Of a stretch of DNA of 64,000 nt, positions 49,519 through 58,863 are shown piece after piece. The notes under the pieces are model-generated. The model ran no database searches. It worked only from the letters and a program-made list of their open reading frames with translations, and was not told the origin of the DNA. This stretch comes from Elizabethkingia miricola (GTDB taxonomy: Bacteria > Bacteroidota > Bacteroidia > Flavobacteriales > Weeksellaceae): NCBI RefSeq assembly GCF_001675285.1, contig NZ_LSGQ01000003.1, forward strand, positions 310,001-374,000. The letters run 5' to 3'. Position numbers and translations under genes: made by a program. Each line of letters starts with the position of its first letter. Position 1 is the stretch's first letter.

Positions 49519-51759
49519 CTAGAGTCTGTATGTTAAAGTAAAGTAATAATTTCTCGGTGCAATAGGGTTTACAGAGTAGTTTTCGTGTACATTGTAATTG
49601 ACTGTATCGAATAAGTTATTAACTTTTGCCTGAATAGAAAACTTCTTCCAGTCATATCCTAAAGAAAGTGCAAAAGTTGTATAATCTTTTAACGTGAAAA
49701 TTCTGGATACTCCGTTTCTGGTATTGTTGGTTGCCTTTGTATCGTTCCATCCGGCAAGTCTGTCTCCAATATAATATAAGCTTGCACCTACTTTTAGCCC
49801 TTTGATATATTTTGGTAATGTATAGAAAGCTGAAAGGTTAGCAGTTGTAGCCGGAGTTCTTACAATTCTCTGATTTTCTACATAACCAAAAGTATCCGGT
49901 GTATCTAAATAAACGGAGTTGTTATAAGAGATTCCTCCTATTAATGAGAAGTTTTTTGATGGATTTCCTGTAATGTCTAACTCTACACCACGGCTGCGCA
50001 TTTTTCCGGCAAATTCTTTCATGTTCGGGTCACTGTTTGGTTGTCCCCCAGCAGTAAGCTCTGCCGTCTGATAATAATTTTTATACAGAATTTGATAAGC
50101 AGAAAGATTAACAGCTATTGCATTGTTCCACAAATTCTTTTTTACACCTACTTCATACTGATCGATGGTAGTAGGTTTCAGTGTAGATCTGTTAATGTCG
50201 TAACCAGTATTGGCTGAGAAAGAATTGGTATATGTTGCAAATAATGACAGGTTATCATTCGGCATATATACTAGTCCTACTTTTGGAGATAATGCCTGAT
50301 CTGAAGTTGAGGAATTGTCTACTAATTTTTTGGTATTGGTTCTGAAATTAGTATTTATGGTTGGCATATTCTGGATGTATGACCAACGTAGACCTGCTAA
50401 AACTTTAAATTCTTTAGTCAGACTGATAAAGTCCTGCACATATACTCCGACTCTTCTTGTTCTTATACGGTTTCTGTCCTGTGTTGCAGAAGCTGGAATG
50501 CTTCCACTGTTCCAGGTAGATGCATCATCTAAATATAGCGTTCCATTACCTCCGTCTGTTCCATAGATATAACCAGTACCATAAGTTTTATTGTTGGACG
50601 GGTTAAAGTAGGTATAGGAATCTGCAGCACTGTAATCACTGTCTGCACCGATGAGAACTTTATGATTAATTTTTCCGGTGTTAAATTCCCCATTTACATT
50701 TGCCTGAAAAGAAGTGTAGTTCTGTTCATTGTATGTTTTGTTCAGAGGTCTTTTCCAGTTAAGTCTGTTATTCTTATCATACTCCCACTGTACTCTTTCA
50801 GTGGAGAAATAATCTTTTGTGTAATTCTGGTATGAGGTAATTACATTTAGAGACCAGTTGTTGCTAATCTGGTGGTTGAATGTTATATTGGTTGAAGTCT
50901 GTCTTATATCTTGATATTGCCAGTTTGCTCCAAGAAAAGCATTTCTTGGAAGGAGATTGTTCATAGAGTAGCTGCCATCTTTATTGGTAATAGCTCCGAT
51001 ACCGAAATCAGGAGTGAAATTATTGATCAGATAATCACCCTCTACAATTAACTGAGATTTTTTTCCAATGTTGAAAAGTAAAGACGGATTGAAATAGATT
51101 TTTTCTGAAGAAACCCTATCTCTGAAGCTGTCAGCATTTTCATAAGCCGCATTTAGTCTAAAGGCTGCACTTTTAGATATAGGACCATAAACATCAAAAG
51201 TTGGTTTATAGGTATTCCAGCTTCCGCCATTCAGGCTAAAGCTTCCACCAGTTTGAAATCTTGGCTTCTTGGTAACCATATTAATAACTCCGCCTGCAGC
51301 AGTATTTCCGTACAACATCGCATTAGCTCCCTTCAAAACTTCCACACGTTCCAAGCCACTTACTTCAGGGAATACACCACTATTTATTCTGGCTCCGTTT
51401 TTATAAATATTATCGTTCCCAAGGCTAAAGCCTCTTCCTCCAAAGCTGTCCTGAGAATTACCTCTGGAAGAGGTAACATAGATTCCGTTTACATTTTGCA
51501 GCACATCACTTAATTGTTTTGCCTGTTGTTGTTCTATAATTTCATGAGTAACAATAGCAATGGGCTGTGGCGTTTCCATTACCGTAAGATTGGATTTGGT
51601 AGATAATGGTTTAGCTTTATTAGGATTTCCCGTTTTATGGAGATTAATATCTTCTATCTGCTGAACTTTAATAGTGTCAGTCTTGATGAATTTTCCTTTC
51701 TGTGCATGAGCAAAAGTAGCGCATAGTAGGAGTCCCAGAGCAATAGTGCTTTTATTCAT
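49519..51759 (-). CDS. TonB-dependent siderophore receptor
   Basis: A 746-residue outer-membrane receptor. Signal peptide (MNKSTIALGLLLCATFAHAQ), a TonB box region, a plug with 'VMETPQPIAIVTHEIIEQQQ', 'DVLQNVNGIYVTSSRGNSQD' and 'ERVEVLKGANAMLYGNTAAG', and a barrel ending in an aromatic strand (YYFTLTYRL). The 'P-x-x-I-x-V...I-x-x-Q-x-x-x-x-L-x-x-x-L' plug entry and 'F-x-x-R-G-F' motif are those of FhuA/FepA-type ferric-siderophore receptors. A palindrome at its promoter suits Fur control. No siderophore synthesis or ABC importer gene is adjacent. Confidence 0.92.
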   Translation of the reverse strand: MNKSTIALGLLLCATFAHAQKGKFIKTDTIKVQQIEDINLHKTGNPNKAKPLSTKSNLTVMETPQPIAIVTHEIIEQQQAKQLSDVLQNVNGIYVTSSRGNSQDSFGGRGFSLGNDNIYKNGARINSGVFPEVSGLERVEVLKGANAMLYGNTAAGGVINMVTKKPRFQTGGSFSLNGGSWNTYKPTFDVYGPISKSAAFRLNAAYENADSFRDRVSSEKIYFNPSLLFNIGKKSQLIVEGDYLINNFTPDFGIGAITNKDGSYSMNNLLPRNAFLGANWQYQDIRQTSTNITFNHQISNNWSLNVITSYQNYTKDYFSTERVQWEYDKNNRLNWKRPLNKTYNEQNYTSFQANVNGEFNTGKINHKVLIGADSDYSAADSYTYFNPSNNKTYGTGYIYGTDGGNGTLYLDDASTWNSGSIPASATQDRNRIRTRRVGVYVQDFISLTKEFKVLAGLRWSYIQNMPTINTNFRTNTKKLVDNSSTSDQALSPKVGLVYMPNDNLSLFATYTNSFSANTGYDINRSTLKPTTIDQYEVGVKKNLWNNAIAVNLSAYQILYKNYYQTAELTAGGQPNSDPNMKEFAGKMRSRGVELDITGNPSKNFSLIGGISYNNSVYLDTPDTFGYVENQRIVRTPATTANLSAFYTLPKYIKGLKVGASLYYIGDRLAGWNDTKATNNTRNGVSRIFTLKDYTTFALSLGYDWKKFSIQAKVNNLFDTVNYNVHENYSVNPIAPRNYYFTLTYRL

Positions 51760-51786
51760 AAGTTGTTGAATTAAATCTATTTAGAC

Positions 51787-51834
51787 TTATTTAAAATAAT
51801 TTTGCAAAAGTAGAAATTTTTAGCATTAAAGCAA
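51787..51834 (-). promoter_or_regulatory. siderophore receptor promoter with candidate Fur-type palindrome
   Basis: On the minus strand, TTG (51832-51834), 19 bp, and TACTTTTG (51805-51812) form a full promoter. The perfect palindrome TTATTT-A-AAATAA (51787-51799) covers the predicted transcription start. AT-rich palindromes there are typical of iron-repressor sites; the assignment to Fur is inference. Confidence 0.5.
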
Positions 51835-51957
51835 TATTTTATTTAGAATTATTAAAAAAAAGAATGTTTTGTTTGTATTCATCTGATTTACAACGCTATA
51901 TTTTTCTTTATCAATAATTTTGCATTATTCTGTAATATCAGACAGTTGAATATGTAA

Positions 51958-51965
51958 TATCTTTG
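51958..51965 (+). promoter_or_regulatory. -7 element of the Gfo/Idh/MocA gene
   Basis: TATCTTTG lies 13 bp before the ATG, giving a very short leader. Confidence 0.45.
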
Positions 51966-51978
51966 ATAAAAAATTGAA

Positions 51979-53034
51979 ATGCAATTAGTAAAAGTTGGCC
52001 TTTGTGCATTTGGAATGAGTGGGAAAGTATTTCATGCACCATTTCTGAAGGAACATCCCGGATATTTTATGTCTGCGGTTGTAGAGAGATCCAAAAATGA
52101 CTCAAAAGAGAAATATCCTGATGCAATTATTTACCGTTCGGTAGAAGAAATGCTGGCAAATGCGGATATCGACATGGTGGTCGTAAATACACCTGTACAG
52201 ACGCATTTTGAATATGCTAAAATGGCATTGGAAGCGGGTAAGAATATAGTTGTGGAAAAACCTTTTACAGTAAATACATCCGAAGCTGAAGAGTTGGTAA
52301 AGCTTGCAGAAGAAAAAGGATTGTTTCTGAGTGTTTATCAGAACAGGAGATTCGATCGGGATTTTCTGCAAGTGAAAAATACTATATCTGAAGGAAAACT
52401 TGGAAATATAAAAGAAGCTGAGATACGCTTTGACAGATTCCGTACTACCGCAAGCGGAAAAGTACATAAAGAAAATCCGGATCTGCCTGCATCCGGAGCG
52501 TTACATGATTTAGGAGCACATCTTACAGATCAGGCTATTCAGCTTTTTGGAGAGCCAGAAAAATTATTTGCAGATGTTTTTTCAATGAAAGGAACAGAGT
52601 ATGCAAATGATTATTTTGAAATTCTTTTGTACTATCCAGATAGTCTGAGAGTTCGTGTAAAAGCTTCTGTATTTACCAAAGAAGATCATTATGCTTACAA
52701 AATTCATGGAGATAAAGGAAGTTTTCTTCAGGAAAGAACAGATAATCAGGAAGCAGAGCTTGTTGCTGGGGCTATTCCCGAATATAACAAGGAATGGCAA
52801 AAACCTCTTAACGGAGATGACAGTATCCTGAATTATCTGGATGAAAATGGTGATACAAATCGTATAACACAAAGCAGTAAAGCCGGAGATTATATGGACT
52901 ACTATCAGGAAATATACGAACATGTTGTATTTGGTAATCCATTACCATCTCCTGGTAAAGTAGTTATACAGAATATGAAACTTATAGATAAAGCTCTGGA
53001 AAGTGCAAAATCCGGACAGGTAATTAATTTCTGA
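51979..53034 (+). CDS. Gfo/Idh/MocA family NAD(P)-dependent oxidoreductase
   Basis: A 351-residue cytoplasmic dehydrogenase. The Rossmann start is 'VKVGLCAFGMSGKVFHAPFL', the conserved 'VVNTPVQTHFEYAKMALEAG' and 'VVEKPFT' motif (Glu-Lys-Pro) follow, and the C-domain contains 'GALHDLGAHLTDQAIQLFGE' with the catalytic-region Asp and His. It resembles E. coli YdgJ/YhhX-type enzymes, which act on sugar or inositol substrates with NAD(P). The substrate is unknown. It is divergent from the siderophore receptor and followed by an unrelated-looking secreted protein gene. Confidence 0.9.
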   Translation: MQLVKVGLCAFGMSGKVFHAPFLKEHPGYFMSAVVERSKNDSKEKYPDAIIYRSVEEMLANADIDMVVVNTPVQTHFEYAKMALEAGKNIVVEKPFTVNTSEAEELVKLAEEKGLFLSVYQNRRFDRDFLQVKNTISEGKLGNIKEAEIRFDRFRTTASGKVHKENPDLPASGALHDLGAHLTDQAIQLFGEPEKLFADVFSMKGTEYANDYFEILLYYPDSLRVRVKASVFTKEDHYAYKIHGDKGSFLQERTDNQEAELVAGAIPEYNKEWQKPLNGDDSILNYLDENGDTNRITQSSKAGDYMDYYQEIYEHVVFGNPLPSPGKVVIQNMKLIDKALESAKSGQVINF

Positions 53035-53109
53035 TAAAAAAACATTATTTCTTATAGAAGTGAATTAAAAATGTTTCTATTTTTATGTCAATAAATTATT
53101 GTAGTAAAA

Positions 53110-54255
53110 ATGAAACATTTTTTTTCTATATCATTACTTTTTGTGATGGTTCTATGCTTTTCTCAACAGAAAGTAACTGTGGTTAGGGCAAATTCCAATA
53201 AGGCTAAAATCTATGAAGAAGATAATATGGTATCGGGTTGGGGGATTAATCCAAAGGTAAAACCCGATATTCATACAACAGGTAGAATTACAAAGAGTAA
53301 AAAGGTGGTATTCAAAACCGATATAGATTCTATAGTGGTAAACCTAAGACCCGGAGAGAAAAAAGACTTTATTGTACTTTTAAATGGTAAAGACTCATGT
53401 TATACCAGAATTCAGGGACCGGAAGTAAAAAACTTTAGTAAAACAAAGCCAGAGATTCATGATACAATCCCTTTTATCGTGAATAAGTATAATACCAACC
53501 TTGTCAGGACATTCTTTAACCATAAAGATTCTCTTACTTTTAATTTTGATACCGGAGCTACAGAAATGTCTGTTACAAGAGATGCGCTGAAAAACAGGAT
53601 AAAATCTAATCCTCAGCTTTATAATACACATTACGATATACAAATAGGTAAAAGAACTTATAAAAGTGAGATCTACGATCATGAAATGGTAGGTCAGGAA
53701 GCGGATGGTTTATTGGGATGGAATATTTTTGATGGAATGCTGGTAGAATTGAATTATGATAAAGAGAAAATGATAGTACATTCTAAGATGCCTAAAAATA
53801 TATTGGAGGATAAAGCTTATTCAAAGTTTAAAATCTGGTATTTCAACAATAAACCTTTTATCGAATGCGATATGTGGGAAAATGGTGTTTGGTATAAAGA
53901 ATGGTTTCTTTTTGACCTTGGGTATCAAAGATCTGTAATGCTTGATAATGATTTGCTGAAAGAGAAAAACTTCCCTGTGGAGAATATGAAGATTATAAAG
54001 AAAACAAGTCTGCGCGGGGTTAGCGGAAAAGAAATTCCGGTAATAACGGCTAATTTACAAAAGATAAAGATCGGAAAAGCTGAACTCAAAAATATTCCGG
54101 CCCAGCTTCTGACAGCAAACAAACCGATGGGATCTGCTAAGATCCACATACTTGGAAATGATATGCTAAAGCGATTCAATACAGTCCTTGATTTTCAAAA
54201 TAATATAATCTATCTTAAACCAAATACCTTATTCAACAAAGAGTTAATAAACTAA
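53110..54255 (+). CDS. secreted retropepsin-like aspartyl protease homologue
   Basis: A 381-residue protein with signal peptide MKHFFSISLLFVMVLCFSQQ. An N-terminal beta domain (residues ~20-120, 'VVFKTDIDSIVVNLRPGEKK') precedes a retropepsin-like region with 'LTFNFDTGATEMSVT' (DTGA, ~residue 152) and 'GLLGWNIFDGMLVELNYDKE'. A second half has 'WFLFDLGYQRSVML' where a second D-T/S-G would be expected (DLG). The protein may therefore keep only one catalytic Asp and dimerise like true retropepsins, or be inactive. It is distantly related to the membrane-anchored protein at 38713. Substrate unknown. Confidence 0.72.
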   Translation: MKHFFSISLLFVMVLCFSQQKVTVVRANSNKAKIYEEDNMVSGWGINPKVKPDIHTTGRITKSKKVVFKTDIDSIVVNLRPGEKKDFIVLLNGKDSCYTRIQGPEVKNFSKTKPEIHDTIPFIVNKYNTNLVRTFFNHKDSLTFNFDTGATEMSVTRDALKNRIKSNPQLYNTHYDIQIGKRTYKSEIYDHEMVGQEADGLLGWNIFDGMLVELNYDKEKMIVHSKMPKNILEDKAYSKFKIWYFNNKPFIECDMWENGVWYKEWFLFDLGYQRSVMLDNDLLKEKNFPVENMKIIKKTSLRGVSGKEIPVITANLQKIKIGKAELKNIPAQLLTANKPMGSAKIHILGNDMLKRFNTVLDFQNNIIYLKPNTLFNKELIN

Positions 54256-54271
54256 GATAGAATTCGATATA

Positions 54272-54306
54272 AAAAAAGCTGCATAACACGGTTATGCAGC
54301 TTTTTT
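54272..54306. terminator. bidirectional terminator
   Basis: AAAAAAGCTGCATAAC-ACG-GTTATGCAGCTTTTTT is a 16-bp symmetric stem between convergent genes. Confidence 0.93.
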
Positions 54307-54324
54307 ATTGTTAGTAACTATTAA

Positions 54325-55032
54325 TTATAGTTTGATAGCTGTTTCTAAAGCTAGTTCAATCATTGGCTTTAAAGCTCTTTCTCTTTCATTTGCAGAAATC
54401 TCCTCTCTTGTAGGGATAATGTCTGAAACTGTTAATATCGTTGCAGCATTTTTTCCTAAATGTTGAGCATTGGCAAATAAAGCAAATGCTTCCATTTCTA
54501 CAGCAGAACAGTTATACTTCTCTGCAACAGCAGGAGTTCCCGGAGCCTTGCGATAGAAAATATCACTTGTATGGATATTTGTATTTTTAGTAATGATAGA
54601 CTGAGCAGCAGCAGTTTCGTTGATCATATCAAAAACTTTCCCCTGGTGCGAAAGCAGATCTCCTTCAATTTCCCATGCATATTTAGCATAAGTACTTTCA
54701 CTTGCTGCATTCTCAACATTCAGAATGTCGAAAAGTTTCAGATCTGTATTGTAAGCACCACAAGTTCCGATTCGGATAATGGTATCTACATCGTATTCAG
54801 TAAATAGCTCATAAGAGTAGATTCCGATACTGGCACAACCCATTCCGCTGGCACCAACTGATATTGTTTTTCCTTTATACTCTCCGGTAAAGTAGAATAT
54901 GTTTCGGGTTTTACTTACAAGTCTTACGTTTTCTAAAAAATTCTCCGCAATATATTGCGCACGTAACGGATCTCCCGGTTGTAATACAACTTTTGCAATA
55001 TCTCCTTTATTAGCACTAATGTGAACGCTCAT
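54325..55032 (-). CDS. deoD: purine-nucleoside phosphorylase, DeoD type
   Basis: A 235-residue cytoplasmic hexameric-type PNP that splits purine (deoxy)ribonucleosides with phosphate in salvage. The N-terminus 'MSVHISANKGDIAKVVLQPG' with 'GDPLRAQYIAENFL' is the phosphate-binding signature. 'SVGASGMGCASIGIYSYEL' and 'NCSAVEMEAFALFANAQH' (Glu-Met-Glu ribose site) are conserved, and the catalytic Asp lies in 'TVSDIIPTREEIS'. Length equals E. coli DeoD (239). It is a single-gene unit with an exact -7 element 20 bp upstream. Confidence 0.96.
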   Translation of the reverse strand: MSVHISANKGDIAKVVLQPGDPLRAQYIAENFLENVRLVSKTRNIFYFTGEYKGKTISVGASGMGCASIGIYSYELFTEYDVDTIIRIGTCGAYNTDLKLFDILNVENAASESTYAKYAWEIEGDLLSHQGKVFDMINETAAAQSIITKNTNIHTSDIFYRKAPGTPAVAEKYNCSAVEMEAFALFANAQHLGKNAATILTVSDIIPTREEISANERERALKPMIELALETAIKL

Positions 55033-55052
55033 AATTTTATTTTTTGAAAAGA

Positions 55053-55060
55053 CAAATATA
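55053..55060 (-). promoter_or_regulatory. deoD -7 element
   Basis: TATATTTG on the minus strand, 20 bp before the deoD ATG. Confidence 0.5.
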
Positions 55061-55090
55061 GTGACTTTGATTGTATTGGGCTAAACAGAA

Positions 55091-56986
55091 CTAGTTGCCG
55101 GAAGCTTCCTGTAGCTCTAGCCAACGCAGTTCATAATTCTCTAATTTTTCCGAAACTCTCTCTAAATCAGCAGATAAAACAGATATCTTTTCATAATCCG
55201 CTTCATTATTTAATTTGTCTAATATGATATTTCTCTGCTTTTCCAGTTCAGGCATTTCTTTTTCTATTGTTTCCAGTTCACGCTGTTCTTTGAAGGAAAG
55301 CTTCTTTTTAGCAGGAGTCTGATTGTTGATGACAGGTTTTGGTTCCTGAGGCTGTACTTCCGGAGCTTTGTCAATTGTATCTTGTTTTTTATCCTGATTC
55401 TTTTTCCATTCTCTGTATTCAGAGAAATTTCCTGTAAAGTCTTTAATTTTGCCTTCACCCTCAAATGCTAAAACATGATCCACAATTCTGTCCATAAAGT
55501 AACGGTCGTGAGATACGATAATTAAGCTCCCTTGGAAGTTTAATAAAAAGTTTTCAAGAACGGTAAGTGTTGGTAAATCCAGATCGTTAGTAGGCTCATC
55601 GAAAATTAAGAAATTAGGATTCTGATAAAGCACGTACATCAGGTGTAGTCTTCTTTTTTCTCCACCGGATAATTTAGATATTGGTGAATACTGGGTTTGA
55701 TCATCGAACAAGAACAAACGTAAAAACTGAGATGCAGAGATTGTCCGGCCATTGGCAAGCGGGAAATTCTCGGATATTTCTTTAATAAAGTCTATAACCC
55801 TTTCATCTTCCTTATATTTTAAACCTTTCTGAGAAAAGTAACCGAATTTTATAGTTTCACCCGTTTCTATTTCACCAGAATCTTTAGGCTCTAATTCCTG
55901 AATAATATTGAGTAATGTAGACTTTCCGGCACCATTCTTTCCGATAATACCAACCTTTTCACCACGCTGGAACTGGTAACTAAAATCTTTAAGTAAAACT
56001 TTATCTCCATAGCTTTTATTGATATCTCTTAGTTCAAGAATCTTTTTTCCCAAACGTTTCATATCAAAATCAAGCTCCAGAGCCTGTTTTCTGGTGTCAG
56101 TTTTTGCAACTTTTTCAGTTTCGTAAAAAGAATCAATTCTGCTTTTAGACTTTGTTGTACGTGCCTTAGGCTGCCGACGCATCCATTCCAGTTCTTTTCT
56201 GTATAAGTTATTGGCCTTATCAATAGTTGCTTCGAGATTATCTTCGCGAATCATTTTATTTTCCAGATAGGTAGCGTATGAACCATTATGAAGATATAGT
56301 GCCTGATCTTCCATTTCCCATATGGTATCGCATACACTGTCCAGAAAGTAGCGGTCGTGAGTTACCAAAAGTAAAGTGATTTTGGCTTTACTCAGATAAT
56401 TTTCCAGCCATTCCACCATATCCACATCCAGATGGTTGGTAGGCTCATCCATAATAAGAAGAGTGTGGCGGTGCTCTGCACGGGTTTCCGTAAGCAATTT
56501 AGCAAGTGCAACTCTTTTAATCTGTCCCCCGGATAATGTTCCCATTTTAGCATCAAGATCTGTAATCTTTAGCTGAGAAAGAATTTGTTTCATTTCGTTC
56601 TCCAGATCCCATGCTTTATGAGCTTCCATTTCAGCAAGTGCTTTTTCTATAAAATCATGATCAGTGGAATGAAGTGAAGCATGGTAATTTTTAAGAGCCA
56701 TAATTGGCGCAGAATCCAGTGTCATCATAAACTCTTCTATTGTCAGATCAGATTCAAAGTCTATTTCCTGATCAAATAAGACTACCTGAATGTCTTTGTT
56801 GATAACTACATTTCCGCTGTCGGCAATTTCTTTTCCCATCAGGATTTTCAGCAATGTAGATTTTCCGCTTCCGTTTTTAGCAACAATAGCAATTTTATCC
56901 CCTTCATTGATGTTGAAAGAAATATTTTTGAATAAAACTTTAATCCCGTAAGATTTGGTAAGATTTTCTGCGGTAACGTAATTCAT
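55091..56986 (-). CDS. ABC-F family ATP-binding cassette protein (Uup-like)
   Basis: A 631-residue soluble protein with two ABC ATPase domains: Walker A 'VAKNGSGKSTLLKILMGK' and 'IGKNGAGKSTLLNIIQEL', signatures 'LSGGQIKRVALAKLL' and 'LSGGEKRRLHLMYVL', Walker B 'LLIMDEPTNHLDVD' and 'FLIFDEPTNDLDLP'. The linker after domain 1 ('LYRKELEWMRRQPKARTTKS') is the Uup-type arm. The C-terminal ~80 residues form a coiled coil after a Pro/Lys-rich linker. Uup-like ABC-F proteins act on ribosomes and on replication-intermediate DNA. It is separate from, and distinct from, the ABC-F at 42090. Confidence 0.93.
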   Translation of the reverse strand: MNYVTAENLTKSYGIKVLFKNISFNINEGDKIAIVAKNGSGKSTLLKILMGKEIADSGNVVINKDIQVVLFDQEIDFESDLTIEEFMMTLDSAPIMALKNYHASLHSTDHDFIEKALAEMEAHKAWDLENEMKQILSQLKITDLDAKMGTLSGGQIKRVALAKLLTETRAEHRHTLLIMDEPTNHLDVDMVEWLENYLSKAKITLLLVTHDRYFLDSVCDTIWEMEDQALYLHNGSYATYLENKMIREDNLEATIDKANNLYRKELEWMRRQPKARTTKSKSRIDSFYETEKVAKTDTRKQALELDFDMKRLGKKILELRDINKSYGDKVLLKDFSYQFQRGEKVGIIGKNGAGKSTLLNIIQELEPKDSGEIETGETIKFGYFSQKGLKYKEDERVIDFIKEISENFPLANGRTISASQFLRLFLFDDQTQYSPISKLSGGEKRRLHLMYVLYQNPNFLIFDEPTNDLDLPTLTVLENFLLNFQGSLIIVSHDRYFMDRIVDHVLAFEGEGKIKDFTGNFSEYREWKKNQDKKQDTIDKAPEVQPQEPKPVINNQTPAKKKLSFKEQRELETIEKEMPELEKQRNIILDKLNNEADYEKISVLSADLERVSEKLENYELRWLELQEASGN

Positions 56987-57124
56987 TCCTGATTCTAAAT
57001 TTGAACTGCGAAAATACGAAAAATAGAAAGGTTCCTACGAATAGAATATTTTAACAGATATTTCTTGTATCACCTGTATTTTCTTTGTGAAAATTTTTCA
57101 ATATTTGTTGAAATATTTAAATAA

Positions 57125-58279
57125 ATGAAGCGTCTCAATTCTTTCTTTCTTGTGATCTTGGGAATTTATGCTCAGGCACAAACATTTAATCTTAACGCAA
57201 CTTTTTACCAAAAAGATGGTAAGAAGATTAGCTTGGCCAGCGGAGTTACCAGTGAAAAATACTTTGATGGTAACTTTACAATAATTAATGGCAAAGTAAA
57301 AGATCAGAAAATTCTTTTCAAAGTAAAGAGTGCAAAAGATAAAATGGTCTATCCTTTTAATTTTCTTATTACCGGAAAGGATAGGTTTTATTTTTCTGAA
57401 GACTTTTATATGGATTCCCGAACTCAGTCTTTAATTATGGGTAATCCAAAGGATTCAGCTAACTATGATATCAAATATTCCAATGAAAGTAGTTCTGTAG
57501 CTAGAGAAGTTGCTAAGTTTAAAAAATTTTATAAAGATATAAATACTAAGAGTGATTCTTTGAGAGCTGTGGAAGAATTAACTTTCCAGAAATATGGAAC
57601 ATATGATAATATACCAAAAGACATTATCATCAAATCTGAAGAAATCAGAAATGAAATTAATGAACAAGAAACTATACGTTTGTTGGATTTTATCAAGAAA
57701 AATCCAAAATCATTTGTAGGTTTCTGGCAGTTGGTGAAACGTTTTCAAAGAAAAGGCTATAAACCTATTTTTGAAGACATGTACAACCATCTTTCTACAA
57801 GTTTAAAAGATACTTATTCAGGGAGAGCTTTAGGTAAAAGCATTTACTCGGCAAAGATTCTTGCTGTAGGTCAGAAATTTCCAGTTCCCAAAGTCACTTC
57901 AATCGATCAGAAGCCAGTAGTTTTTAAAATGCCGGAAGCCAAGATTATCCTGGTGGATTTTTGGTTTAGCCATTGTAAGCCTTGTAGAGAAGAAATGCCT
58001 AAATTAGTGGAGCTTTATGGAAAATATAAGAGTAAAGGATTCGAAATTGTAAGTATTGCTACAGATATTACAAAGGCTCTTCCATATTTGCAGAAAACTG
58101 TAAAAGAAGATTTTAATATGACTTGGGCTAATTATCTGGATGAAAATAGAAAACAGTCAGATGAATGGGTGGTAACTTACTACCCAAGTAAATTTTTATT
58201 AGACAGTAATGGGGTTATCGTTCAAAAAGATATTTCAGTAGAGGATCTGGAAAAATTATTAGCAGAAAAATTAAAATAA
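57125..58279 (+). CDS. TlpA-like thioredoxin-domain protein, periplasmic
   Basis: A 384-residue protein with signal peptide MKRLNSFFLVILGIYAQAQ. The N-terminal ~240 residues are an unassigned domain with helices ('AREVAKFKKFYKDINTKSDS', 'IRLLDFIKKNPKSFVGFWQL') like the DUF4369-type region found in Bacteroidota thioredoxins. The C-terminal thioredoxin fold has 'ILVDFWFSHCKPCREEMPKL' with the redox pair Cys284-Lys-Pro-Cys287 and the cis-Pro region 'VTYYPSKFLLD'. It likely reduces disulphides in the periplasm. Its stop overlaps the start of the next gene by one base. Confidence 0.9.
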   Translation: MKRLNSFFLVILGIYAQAQTFNLNATFYQKDGKKISLASGVTSEKYFDGNFTIINGKVKDQKILFKVKSAKDKMVYPFNFLITGKDRFYFSEDFYMDSRTQSLIMGNPKDSANYDIKYSNESSSVAREVAKFKKFYKDINTKSDSLRAVEELTFQKYGTYDNIPKDIIIKSEEIRNEINEQETIRLLDFIKKNPKSFVGFWQLVKRFQRKGYKPIFEDMYNHLSTSLKDTYSGRALGKSIYSAKILAVGQKFPVPKVTSIDQKPVVFKMPEAKIILVDFWFSHCKPCREEMPKLVELYGKYKSKGFEIVSIATDITKALPYLQKTVKEDFNMTWANYLDENRKQSDEWVVTYYPSKFLLDSNGVIVQKDISVEDLEKLLAEKLK

Positions 58280-58794
58280 TGAAGAAACGAGTTTTAGTTG
58301 ATATGGATGGAGTACTAGCAGATGTGTATCACCAGTTTATAAAATATGAAGAAAGAGATTCCGGTACCAGGATAAAGATAGAAGAATCAAAAGGACTTGA
58401 TGAAACAATAGCTTTTCCGAATGTTGACAGACATCTACATGAACATGGATTTTTCAGAAATCTACAGGTAATGGAAGATAGTATAGAAGTAATGGAATAT
58501 CTTAATTCCAAATATGAGGTTTTCATTTTATCTGCAGCAATGGAGTTTCCAAACAGTTTGCGGGAGAAATATGATTGGCTAGCGGAGTATTTCCCGTTTA
58601 TTACATGGGAGCAAATTATATTCTGTGGGAGTAAGAAAGCGGTAACCGGAGATTATATGATCGACGATTATCCAAAGAATTTAGATACTTTTCAGGGAGA
58701 GAAATTACTTTTCACACAACCACATAATCAGTCTGTGGATAACTCTGATTATAGAAGAATAGGTTCCTGGAAAGAAATAAGAGCTATTTTGTAA
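58279..58794 (+). CDS. 5'(3')-deoxyribonucleotidase, HAD superfamily
   Basis: A 171-residue cytoplasmic phosphatase. The HAD motif I 'VLVDMDGVLADVYHQF' carries the nucleophile and acid Asp pair (D8, D10). 'EVFILSAAMEFPN' is motif II, Lys is in 'FCGSKKAVTGDY', and 'MIDDYPKNLDTF' is motif III with paired Asp. This matches the NT5C family, which removes the 5' phosphate of deoxynucleotides and adjusts dNTP pools. The ATG at 58279 overlaps the TAA of the thioredoxin gene (TAATG), so the two are translationally coupled. Confidence 0.88.
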   Translation: MKKRVLVDMDGVLADVYHQFIKYEERDSGTRIKIEESKGLDETIAFPNVDRHLHEHGFFRNLQVMEDSIEVMEYLNSKYEVFILSAAMEFPNSLREKYDWLAEYFPFITWEQIIFCGSKKAVTGDYMIDDYPKNLDTFQGEKLLFTQPHNQSVDNSDYRRIGSWKEIRAIL

Positions 58795-58863
58795 TAATTT
58801 GTTTTCGGACTGTAACAATGATTTTCTAGTAACGACTATTCGGTTGTTAAATAAAATCTGATT

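Noticed and set aside
42090-56986. The two ABC-F genes as one duplicated antibiotic-resistance pair
   Set aside because: They are 11 kb apart on opposite strands, differ in linker and tail, and each fits a separate housekeeping ABC-F subgroup. Nothing indicates a resistance cassette.
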